DNA from: an uncultured Bacilli bacterium
GTDB lineage: Bacteria; Bacillota_I; Bacilli_A; RF39; UBA660
NCBI GenBank assembly: GCA_910578745.1
Contig: CAJTSN010000065.1
Coordinates: 1-6,909 of the forward strand
Length of the DNA: 6,909 nt
Direction of reading: 5' to 3'
In this document: positions 1 to 5,242 of the stretch, one piece after another
Layout: every line of letters begins with the position of its first letter
How positions within the stretch are numbered: position 1 is the stretch's first letter
The notes under the pieces: generated by a model
What the model was told of the DNA's origin: nothing
Database searches by the model: none
Seen by the model: only the letters and a program-made list of their open reading frames with translations
Program-made: the position numbers and the translations under genes

Positions 1-84
1 AATAAAAAGCAGCATCTTTTAATACCACTTTTTATTTTTACGTCTGAATAGTTACATAAATTTTGCTTATTCTTTTTATTTTGG

Positions 85-113
85 TTGTAAAGTAGATAAA
101 ACTTTAGTAAAAT
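85..113 (+). promoter_or_regulatory. Probable SigA-type promoter of yneF
   Basis: A -35 like TTGTAA (85-90) is followed after 17 bp by TAAAAT (108-113), five of six matches to TATAAT. Transcription would begin near 120 and leave a leader of about 13 nt that carries the GAGGGTGA ribosome site. The -10 covers the in-frame ATG at 112, which argues that translation starts at 133 instead. Several other genes in this window have the same short -10-to-start distance. The -35 is only a partial match. Confidence 0.45.
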
Positions 114-132
114 GGAAGAAGAGGGTGATAGA

Positions 133-348
133 ATGGAATTATTATTTGATATATTGAAAATTGTAGGAGGACTCATCGTAGGTTTGGTGATCGGTTTTTT
201 AATCGCTAAAAAATATATGGAAAAATATATGAAAAAAAATCCACCAATCAATGAACAAATGATTAAAGCAATGATGACGCAGATGGGTAGAACTCCTAGT
301 CAAAAACAAGTCAATCAGATGATGAAATCAATGACAAAGTATATGTAA
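133..348 (+). CDS. yneF: YneF family (UPF0154) small membrane protein
   Basis: This encodes a 71-residue protein with one N-terminal membrane segment (about residues 5-24, rich in Gly, Val, Leu and Ile), then a Lys/Tyr/Met-rich stretch (KKYMEKYMKKNPPIN) and a conserved tail with MMxQMGRTPSQKQVNQMM. This is the signature of the UPF0154/YneF family, found mainly in Bacilli and close relatives; B. subtilis YneF is about 72 residues. The molecular function is unknown. I place the start at ATG 133 because GAGGGTGA (121-128) sits at proper spacing before it; the upstream in-frame ATG at 112 has no ribosome site and lies inside the likely -10 box. The gene appears monocistronic, with its own promoter and an intrinsic terminator directly at the stop codon. 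The family call is strong; no role can be inferred from the neighbours. Confidence 0.9.
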   Translation: MELLFDILKIVGGLIVGLVIGFLIAKKYMEKYMKKNPPINEQMIKAMMTQMGRTPSQKQVNQMMKSMTKYM

Positions 349-372
349 AACAGTGGGAAACTACTGTTTTTT
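347..372 (+). terminator. Intrinsic terminator of yneF
   Basis: AAAACAGTGG (347-356) pairs with CTACTGTTTT (361-370), giving 10 bp with one G-T wobble around a GAAA tetraloop, followed by further T residues. The hairpin begins within the TAA stop codon of yneF and closes that transcription unit before the next promoter. Confidence 0.8.
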
Positions 373-398
373 ACTTTACACCATTTTGTAAATAACAT

Positions 399-426
399 TT
401 GACAATCTATATAGATACGTTATAAT
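399..426 (+). promoter_or_regulatory. Consensus SigA promoter of the GNAT gene
   Basis: Perfect TTGACA (399-404) and perfect TATAAT (421-426) are separated by 16 bp, one base under the optimum. The start of transcription would be near 433, leaving about 16 nt before the ATG at 449. The promoter should drive the acetyltransferase gene and the 393-aa gene 12 bp behind it. Confidence 0.85.
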
Positions 427-448
427 AAAAATAGAAAGTAGTGATAGT

Positions 449-886
449 ATGGAAGTACGTTTTAAGATAGCAGAGGAAAAGGATATTGAAGGAATTATTA
501 AGTTATGTAATGCTTGTTTTGATGAGGATACTCCTTTAGACTACGCAAAAGCAGTGTTTCAAAGAACAAAAGATACAGGTAGAGATCTTTATATCATTGG
601 AGTCGTTGGAGAAGAAGTAATCGCTCACACTAAAATTACAATTATTGAAACGATGTATCAACCTATGATGACTTATGCCATTTTAAATCATGTCTGTGTG
701 AAGCCAGAGTATAGACGTTTTAAAATAGCAACCCATATGCTTACCGAAATTGAAAACGTTTGTAAGAAAAAAGGTTGTGTGAAAATGGAATTATGGTCGA
801 ATAATATAAGAGTGGCAGCTCATGCTTGTTATAAAAGATTTGGATTCACTCTTGATGATGCTGGATTTTTTTCAAAAAAAATATAA
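449..886 (+). CDS. GNAT-family N-acetyltransferase
   Basis: This is a 145-residue single-domain GNAT protein that should transfer an acetyl group from acetyl-CoA to an amine; the substrate cannot be told from sequence. The acetyl-CoA motif A is seen at about residues 82-95 (VCVKPEYRRFKIAT). It fits the R/Q-x-x-G-x-G/A pattern except that the first Gly is replaced by Lys92. The C-terminal motif is also clear: Asn118-Asn119, then A-x-x-x-Tyr128 and R-x-GF (130-133), where the Tyr is the usual general-acid position. The N-terminal fold starts with the typical 'RxAxxxDxxxIxxL' helix. The upstream ribosome site (AGTAGTGAT) is weak for this window. The gene is 12 bp upstream of the 393-aa gene and shares its promoter, so the two are probably co-transcribed. 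A free-standing metabolite acetylase is the plain reading; whether it modifies the neighbouring protein is unknown. Confidence 0.88.
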   Translation: MEVRFKIAEEKDIEGIIKLCNACFDEDTPLDYAKAVFQRTKDTGRDLYIIGVVGEEVIAHTKITIIETMYQPMMTYAILNHVCVKPEYRRFKIATHMLTEIENVCKKKGCVKMELWSNNIRVAAHACYKRFGFTLDDAGFFSKKI

Positions 887-898
887 AGAGGTGTATTT

Positions 899-2080
899 AT
901 GAAAATTAGTAATGTGTATATTGGTGGTTGGTTTCAAAGAACAATGTTGCAATTAACAGAAATTTATGATTTTTTAAGAAATCGTGATTCACAATTAGAA
1001 TTGGATAAAAATAAGTTAGAAGAATTACATAAACAGTTAGAAATAGGAAAAATTGAATATGGAGTGATTGGAGAAGAATATGTTTCTTTTACAACGGCTT
1101 TAAATATTCAAGTTAAAATTTTTGAGGATGGTTTAATCACTGTCAATAATACAAATGTAAGTGAGGATACTTTATTTGCAGATATAGATAAGGTGCAAGA
1201 ATATTATGAAACAAGATTATCTCCCGCTTTAAACTATTTATTTAGTTTAGGAGCTCCAGTACCAAAAGAGCTTGCAAATATTGAAACCATTTATCCTTAT
1301 TTTATTGTTTGTGAAAATGCGACAAGAGACGATATTTTAAAAATTTTAGCAAGTCGGGATAACCAAAAATATTTTGAATTTACTTGTGAGAAATATAGTG
1401 TCATAAGAGGAGATAAATACTACTTCATAAATAATAAACAACAATCCTTAGAAAATATTGAAAAATATATTGAACAACAAGTCTTTATTCGTGAATTTAA
1501 AGGACAACTCCACAGATATTTGAATCTTCATCGTATCATTTGGGAGAAAATTGATAAAATTGAAGAGAGAAAAAATGTGAAGGGTTCTGAAATTATTGCT
1601 TTCATGAGTAAACTAGATGGATATAGTAAAACCATCAATTTAATTGATGGACGTATTAATCAAATGAGCACTTACATCTCTACTAGAGAGCGGATTGCTA
1701 AATCGGATAGTGAACTGGTTGAGTTTTTAGCTATTTCAGGATATCGTTATGAAACGCTTAATGATACTTTAAAATATATTCAATATTTATGGGATATGAC
1801 CCAAACGTATGTGAGTGCAGCAAAATCGGCTATCAAAGATGTGAAGTCAGATGTAACCAATAATTCCATCAATAATTTGGCAATTGTTACATCCATGAGT
1901 GCAGGTGCGTCCGTCTTAGGATTGTTTAACGAATCAAAGCCAACTTTTGATGCTTGGGGTATTGTATACTTTATTATTTTAGCGATTATTGGTTGGGTGA
2001 CAACCAAAGTCCTTTCTTTTATTAAAACCCATAAAAAATATGAAGTGTCTGATATTGAATATGATAAAAATATAAAATAG
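899..2080 (+). CDS. Unrecognised 393-aa protein with CorA-like C-terminal membrane hairpin
   Basis: I do not recognise this family with confidence. Residues 1-120 form a soluble region opening with a Trp/Gln/Arg-rich segment (VYIGGWFQRT) and a charged helix. Residues 125-190 look like a small alpha/beta domain, and residues 190-320 are helical and highly charged, likely coiled coil. Two hydrophobic segments follow at about 326-343 and 352-375, with a short charged tail (about 376-393). A long helical stalk leading into two closely spaced C-terminal membrane helices is the topology of CorA/RMD1-RMND1 type proteins, but the GMN metal-selectivity loop of CorA is absent, so ion transport is not supported. 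No signal peptide is visible. The start is set by AAGAGGTG (886-893) five bases before the ATG. It is in an operon with the acetyltransferase. No standard terminator follows unless the hairpin at 2097-2134 serves as one. Confidence 0.85.
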   Translation: MKISNVYIGGWFQRTMLQLTEIYDFLRNRDSQLELDKNKLEELHKQLEIGKIEYGVIGEEYVSFTTALNIQVKIFEDGLITVNNTNVSEDTLFADIDKVQEYYETRLSPALNYLFSLGAPVPKELANIETIYPYFIVCENATRDDILKILASRDNQKYFEFTCEKYSVIRGDKYYFINNKQQSLENIEKYIEQQVFIREFKGQLHRYLNLHRIIWEKIDKIEERKNVKGSEIIAFMSKLDGYSKTINLIDGRINQMSTYISTRERIAKSDSELVEFLAISGYRYETLNDTLKYIQYLWDMTQTYVSAAKSAIKDVKSDVTNNSINNLAIVTSMSAGASVLGLFNESKPTFDAWGIVYFIILAIIGWVTTKVLSFIKTHKKYEVSDIEYDKNIK

Positions 2081-2096
2081 AAATGAATTCGATAAA

Positions 2097-2134
2097 AAAA
2101 GCATAAGATGATTTAGGAGTGATTTTATGCTTTT
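2097..2134 (+). promoter_or_regulatory. 13-bp hairpin presenting the sigK ribosome site and burying its ATG
   Basis: AAAAGCATAAGAT (2097-2109) pairs with ATTTTATGCTTTT (2122-2134) over 13 bp with a single G-T wobble. The 12-nt loop (2110-2121) holds the ribosome site AGGAG, and the start codon of sigK (2127-2129) is inside the 3' arm. A-tract on one side and T-rich on the other, it could also be a weak intrinsic terminator for the upstream operon. Within the left arm, CATAAGAT (2102-2109) resembles the -10 of SigE/SigK promoters (CATA then AT) and stands 25 bp before the ATG, but I see no good -35. The structure is read directly; its regulatory role is inferred. Confidence 0.5.
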
Positions 2135-2828
2135 AAAGTGGTTAAAATATTTATTTAAAGATTTTTATATCTTTACAGCAGCCTATTCAAATAATATGTT
2201 CCCCGATCCTTTAGAAAAAGAAGAAGAAACGTTTTTATTAGAAAAAATGTTTGCAGGGGATATTGAAGCTCGAAATAAATTAATTGAACATAATCTACGA
2301 TTAGTGGCTCATATTGTAAAAAAATACGATCATAAAAGTGAAGATTCCGATGATTTAATTAGTATTGGAACCATTGGTTTAATTAAAGGAATCGATAGTT
2401 TTAAAGGAAGTAAAGGAACAAGATTAACAACCTATTGTGCTCGTTGTATTGAAAATGAGATTCTTATGTTTTTTAGAGGAAATAAAAAAAATAGTAAAAA
2501 TATTAGTTTAAATGAACCTGTTGGTTTTGATAAAGATGGTAATGAAATTAGTTTTTTAGATATTTTAAAAACACCAAATCCAGACTTTGCTATGGATATT
2601 CATAACCAAAATAATATTAGTTTATTAAGCACTTATTTTTCTGTTTTAACAGAAAGAGAAAAAGAAATCGTTGAAAAAAGATATGGATTAAATAATCAAG
2701 AGGAACGAACACAAAAAGAAATTGCGAAAGAACTTGGTATATCGAGAAGTTATGTTTCTAGAATTGAAAAAAGGGCTCTTACGAAAATGTTACGAGAATT
2801 TATAAAAAATAAGAATCAAACAGAATAA
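2127..2828 (+). CDS. sigK: RNA polymerase sporulation sigma factor SigK (pro-form)
   Basis: This 233-residue sigma-70 family protein matches the SigK/SigE type. Region 2 spans about residues 45-118 (IEHNLRLVAHIVKKY, DLISIGTIGLIKGI, TYCARCIENEI) and region 4 about 172-226, with a helix-turn-helix (QKEIAKELGISRSYVSRIEKRAL) nearly identical to what I recall of B. subtilis SigK. The first 19 residues are hydrophobic and basic (MLLKWLKYLFKDFYIFTAA) and precede YSNNMFP, matching the pro-SigK leader that the SpoIVFB protease removes before Tyr; the expected cut here is Ala19/Tyr20. SigK directs late mother-cell transcription, including coat genes, and a coat-like gene with a SigK-type promoter lies 950 bp downstream. 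The gene is uninterrupted here, with no skin-type prophage insertion. The ribosome site AGGAG (2115-2119) sets the start. SigE is less likely given the Y-x-N-N-x-F-P junction. Confidence 0.92.
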   Translation: MLLKWLKYLFKDFYIFTAAYSNNMFPDPLEKEEETFLLEKMFAGDIEARNKLIEHNLRLVAHIVKKYDHKSEDSDDLISIGTIGLIKGIDSFKGSKGTRLTTYCARCIENEILMFFRGNKKNSKNISLNEPVGFDKDGNEISFLDILKTPNPDFAMDIHNQNNISLLSTYFSVLTEREKEIVEKRYGLNNQEERTQKEIAKELGISRSYVSRIEKRALTKMLREFIKNKNQTE

Positions 2829-2835
2829 TAGATAA

Positions 2836-2861
2836 AAAAAGCGACTTTTAAGCCGCTTTTT
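2836..2861 (+). terminator. Bidirectional terminator between sigK and the 255-aa gene
   Basis: AAAAAGCG (2836-2843) and CGCTTTTT (2854-2861) form an 8-bp perfect stem around a 10-nt loop, with T runs in both directions. It serves sigK on the plus strand. On the minus strand it overlaps the last codons of the convergent gene, whose stop codon (2850-2848) lies in the loop. Confidence 0.8.
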
Positions 2862-3615
2862 GAAGTTCTACTCCTTTATTTTCAACAGGAGTAGTAGAAA
2901 AAGAATTCATATTTACTGCATAACTTTGCATAAAAGATACGACATTTTGATTTAAGAGTTGAAGAGCTAACCCCTGATCACTGATGCACTGCCTTATTTG
3001 TTGCTGTGCTTCTTTTAAATTTTCATTTTCATGCGATAAATTTTCATTTCTAATCTTGTATTCGTGCAAATTATGATATTGTTCAGTATATTGTTGTCTA
3101 AAGGCATCTACGAGTGCGTCTTTCTTTGCAATATCTGACTTTAATTTTTCATTATCTGTTTCCAATCTTTGCTTCTCATTATAAAGAGCATACATTTGCA
3201 TCATCGTTGTATTTCCATAAGTACCATCATAGTGATGTTCCTTTAATTCTTTCATTGTATCTATAGTAAGAGGCCCTTTATAAATCATGATACAGATTTT
3301 ATTGGCTAGTATATATCCAAATTCTCGAACTCTTCCTTCTTCTTCGACAATAAAAGATTCTTGCCTTTTTAATTCATTCAAAACCGCTTCATCTTGTTTA
3401 AAACTATTTTGATTTTTGAGTGCGAACTCACTTCTTAATTTTTTAACCGCTGCAATTCGATTGGTTAAATTCGTAGCGTCCATATTTGATAAAGAAATAC
3501 CGTATCTTTCTACAAGATGCTTGTTCAACATGGTAACATCCATCATTGGTTTTACGAGTGATGCTTCAATATAATTGCGAATTAGTTTAGAAATCTCATC
3601 GTACTTTGAAAACAT
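2848..3615 (-). CDS. Unrecognised coiled-coil protein, 255 aa
   Basis: I do not recognise a family. Residues 1-135 form a mixed helical domain, charged and with few aromatic residues, with an Ile-rich patch (ILANKICIMIYKGPLTI, about 102-118) that could be a strand-helix core. Residues about 142-222 are strongly predicted coiled coil (repeated ENxxLK/NExL segments) and the tail is Asn/Ser/Gln-rich. There is no signal peptide and no membrane segment, so it is cytoplasmic. The architecture (a globular head, then a parallel coiled coil) would suit a dimeric structural or DNA-associated protein, but nothing in the sequence proves either. The start is fixed by AGGAGGA seven bases before the ATG. 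It has its own SigA-type promoter, and the coat gene upstream on the same strand is closed by a terminator, so it is probably transcribed alone. Convergent with sigK. Confidence 0.8.
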   Translation of the reverse strand: MFSKYDEISKLIRNYIEASLVKPMMDVTMLNKHLVERYGISLSNMDATNLTNRIAAVKKLRSEFALKNQNSFKQDEAVLNELKRQESFIVEEEGRVREFGYILANKICIMIYKGPLTIDTMKELKEHHYDGTYGNTTMMQMYALYNEKQRLETDNEKLKSDIAKKDALVDAFRQQYTEQYHNLHEYKIRNENLSHENENLKEAQQQIRQCISDQGLALQLLNQNVVSFMQSYAVNMNSFSTTPVENKGVELQKAA

Positions 3616-3635
3616 GCTACCATCCTCCTACGGTC

Positions 3636-3664
3636 ATTATAGCAAAAAAAAAAGTTGAATACAA
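3636..3664 (-). promoter_or_regulatory. Extended -10 SigA promoter of the 255-aa gene
   Basis: Read on the minus strand: TTGTAT (3664-3659), a 17-bp spacer containing a run of ten T, then TGC-TATAAT (-10 at 3641-3636), so the -10 is perfect and extended by TG. The start of transcription would fall near 3629, on the first base of the ribosome site, giving a leader of only about 14 nt. Confidence 0.8.
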
Positions 3665-3711
3665 GATATTTGCAAGTTTCACGAGAAATTCTTTTTTCAT
3701 TGTTTCTATGC

Positions 3712-3747
3712 AAAAAAGCTATAAAATTTTTGATTTTTATAGCTTTT
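3712..3747 (-). terminator. Intrinsic terminator of the coat-like gene
   Basis: AAAAGCTATAAAA (3714-3726 on the plus strand) and TTTTATAGCTTTT (3735-3747) form a 13-bp perfect stem with an 8-nt loop. On the minus strand the hairpin is followed by six T (3717-3712), which orients it as the terminator for the gene ending at 3777 and insulates the next minus-strand gene. Confidence 0.85.
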
Positions 3748-3776
3748 CTTCCCGTCAAATACACATCTTTTGTATT

Positions 3777-4055
3777 TTAGCGCCAATATGGTCCATAATA
3801 TGGATATGGATTGTAAGCTGGGTATGGGCGGTAGAAGGCTGGAGCAAGTAATCCTCCAGTAATTCCTCCTAAAACAAATGGTCCTAGAAAGCCACCACCA
3901 ATAAAACGGTTTTGATTCGAATTTGACATAGAACCATAAGACATAGGAGAAGATGACATATTCCTACTATTTACATCATAAGCCATATTAGATGCAGTCA
4001 TACTACTTGGCATGGAAGAATATGAATTTGGAACACTAGACATATTTGAGTACAT
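3777..4055 (-). CDS. Low-complexity Met/Ser/Tyr-rich protein, probable spore coat component
   Basis: This 92-residue protein has three zones. Residues 1-50 are Ser/Asn/Met-rich (8 Met and about 17 Ser). Residues 51-73 form a Gly-rich hydrophobic block (FIGGGFLGPFVLGG). Residues 74-92 are a Pro/Tyr repeat ending in YNPYPYYGPYWR, which resembles tails of small Bacillus coat proteins. No family match is claimed from sequence alone. Tyr-rich, low-complexity composition is typical of coat proteins that are cross-linked at the spore surface. The context supports this: sigK is nearby and the upstream region has a SigK-type promoter (4101-4075). The start is fixed by GAAAGGAGGA five bases before the ATG. 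It is closed by its own terminator and diverges from the aminopeptidase gene. The alternative is a small Gly-rich cell-surface or membrane-associated protein; residues 51-73 are marginal as a membrane helix. Confidence 0.75.
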   Translation of the reverse strand: MYSNMSSVPNSYSSMPSSMTASNMAYDVNSRNMSSSPMSYGSMSNSNQNRFIGGGFLGPFVLGGITGGLLAPAFYRPYPAYNPYPYYGPYWR

Positions 4056-4075
4056 ATTCGTCCTCCTTTCATAAT
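4046..4075 (+). promoter_or_regulatory. Possible SigA promoter of the aminopeptidase gene
   Basis: TTGAGT (4046-4051) and CATAAT (4070-4075) stand 18 bp apart, four and five matches of six to consensus. TATAGT (4075-4080) is an alternative -10 without a clear -35. The region also carries the divergent coat promoter and start, so the two transcripts would compete or overlap. Tentative in this AT-rich background. Confidence 0.3.
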
Positions 4076-4101
4076 ATAGTATGACTTTTTATAGAAAGGG
4101 T
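4075..4101 (-). promoter_or_regulatory. Candidate SigK-dependent promoter of the coat-like gene
   Basis: On the minus strand, cACc (AC at 4101-4100) is followed after 16 bp by gtCATACTATA (CATA at 4083-4080, TA at 4076-4075). This fits the SigK consensus known from B. subtilis (AC near -35, CATAnnnTA at -10) at the usual spacing. Transcription would start near 4068, just before the ribosome site. The -35 overlaps the ribosome site of the divergent aminopeptidase gene. Confidence 0.6.
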
Positions 4102-4108
4102 GAAGCGT

Positions 4109-5215
4109 ATGCAGGAAAAAATAAATGCATTAAGTCGTAAAATCGTAGAATACTCTCTAAATATTAAAAAGGGGGAGAAAGTATTAATTACAGGAATGTT
4201 AGAAACAAAACCTCTTCTTTTAAAATTAATAGAAGATATTACTGAAAAAGGAGGGGTAGCGAGTATTCGATTTACCGAACCAGAAATTTCTGCTTTACTT
4301 GAAAGTACAACAAATGAGGAACGTTTAGAACTTTTAAAAAAAGAGGGTATGGAAGATGTAGAAAACTTTGATGCTTTCATTACCATCCGTTATACGACCA
4401 ATGATTATGAACATAAAGAAGTTGACAGTGAAAAAACAAGAAAGATTAGAGAAGCATTACAAAAATCAAGTCATATTCGTATTAATGAACGAAAATGGGT
4501 TCTTTTAAATTATCCTTCTCGCTTAGATGCTTATAAAGCAAGTATGAAAACATCGACTTATTTCGATTATGCGATGGATGTGATGAATTTAGATTATAAC
4601 GATTTAAAAGAGCGATTACTTCCTTTAAAAGAATTAATGGAGAAAACAGATAAAGTAAGAATTGTATCTCCAAATACCGATTTAACTTTTTCGATTAAAG
4701 ATATGAATATTGTTCCTTGTCTTGGAACTTGTAACCTACCAGATGGTGAGATTTATACAGCGCCTATTAAAGATTCTGTAAATGGGAAAATTACTTATAA
4801 TACGAGAAGTCCTTATCAAGGAGAAGTGTATTCTAATGTCAGTTTAACGTTCAAAGATGGAAAAATTATAGAGGCAACTTGTGATGGAGATAACGAAAAA
4901 TTAAATAAGATTTTTGATACCGATGAGGGAGCTAGATATGTAGGTGAATTTTCTTTAGGATTAAATCCTCTGATTCTAAATCCAATGGGGGACATTTTAT
5001 TCGATGAAAAAATTATTGGAAGTATTCACTTTACACCGGGATCTTGTTATGATGATGCTTCCAATGGAAATGATTCTAAAATTCATTGGGATCTTGTTTT
5101 AATTCAGCGAAGCGAATATGGAGGAGGAGAACTCTATTTTGATGATCAATTAATTCGAAAAGATGGGTTATTTGTAGAGCCAAAACTAGTGCATTTGAAT
5201 TATAATTTAGAATAA
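4109..5215 (+). CDS. M29-family metallo-aminopeptidase (AmpS/thermophilic aminopeptidase type)
   Basis: This is a 368-residue cytoplasmic exopeptidase of the M29 family, which removes N-terminal amino acids using a two-metal centre. All expected ligands are visible: Glu214 in the NLPDGEIYTAP motif, Glu280 in YVGEFSLGLNP, His307 in IHFTPG, and His326 and Asp328 in HWDLV, with Tyr314 at the catalytic Tyr position. The gap of 66 residues between the two Glu matches what I recall for AmpS/AmpT. At 368 residues it is shorter than the roughly 410 of AmpS and fits the shorter branch of the family. I choose ATG 4109 because AAAGGGTGA (4095-4103) sits six bases before it; the in-frame GTG at 4100 overlaps that site. 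No terminator follows; the next gene starts 27 bp on, so co-transcription is likely. Its role is peptide turnover; no specific sporulation link is visible. Confidence 0.9.
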   Translation: MQEKINALSRKIVEYSLNIKKGEKVLITGMLETKPLLLKLIEDITEKGGVASIRFTEPEISALLESTTNEERLELLKKEGMEDVENFDAFITIRYTTNDYEHKEVDSEKTRKIREALQKSSHIRINERKWVLLNYPSRLDAYKASMKTSTYFDYAMDVMNLDYNDLKERLLPLKELMEKTDKVRIVSPNTDLTFSIKDMNIVPCLGTCNLPDGEIYTAPIKDSVNGKITYNTRSPYQGEVYSNVSLTFKDGKIIEATCDGDNEKLNKIFDTDEGARYVGEFSLGLNPLILNPMGDILFDEKIIGSIHFTPGSCYDDASNGNDSKIHWDLVLIQRSEYGGGELYFDDQLIRKDGLFVEPKLVHLNYNLE

Positions 5216-5227
5216 ACATCATATAAT
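5200..5227 (+). promoter_or_regulatory. Possible SigE-type promoter of the NodB-like gene
   Basis: CATATAAT (5220-5227) matches seven of eight bases of the SigE -10 (CATACAAT). TTATAAT (5200-5206), 13 bp upstream, matches five of seven of the SigE -35 (kmATATT). No acceptable SigA -35 lies 16-18 bp before the embedded TATAAT. The transcription start would be near 5234, leaving a very short leader that clips the ribosome site, so the call is tentative. Confidence 0.3.
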
Positions 5228-5242
5228 GTAGTGGTGATTCTC

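Noticed and set aside
1..84. Terminator tail of an upstream gene
   Set aside because: Only a 5-bp possible stem near 5-20 is visible and nothing coding reaches it in the window, so no feature can be supported.
1780..2007. Minus-strand open frame inside the 393-aa gene
   Set aside because: Antisense shadow of the membrane segments, with no ribosome site.
2127..2828. Skin-type prophage interruption of sigK
   Set aside because: The reading frame is continuous from pro-sequence to region 4 with no insertion.
3582..3851. Overlapping open frames on both strands between the 255-aa and coat-like genes
   Set aside because: Both run through the 13-bp terminator stem and the minus-strand promoter; composition is that of translated AT-rich intergenic DNA.
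4069..4673. Minus-strand open frames inside the aminopeptidase gene (4069-4386 and 4482-4673)
   Set aside because: Antisense shadows of a clearly functional M29 enzyme, no ribosome sites.
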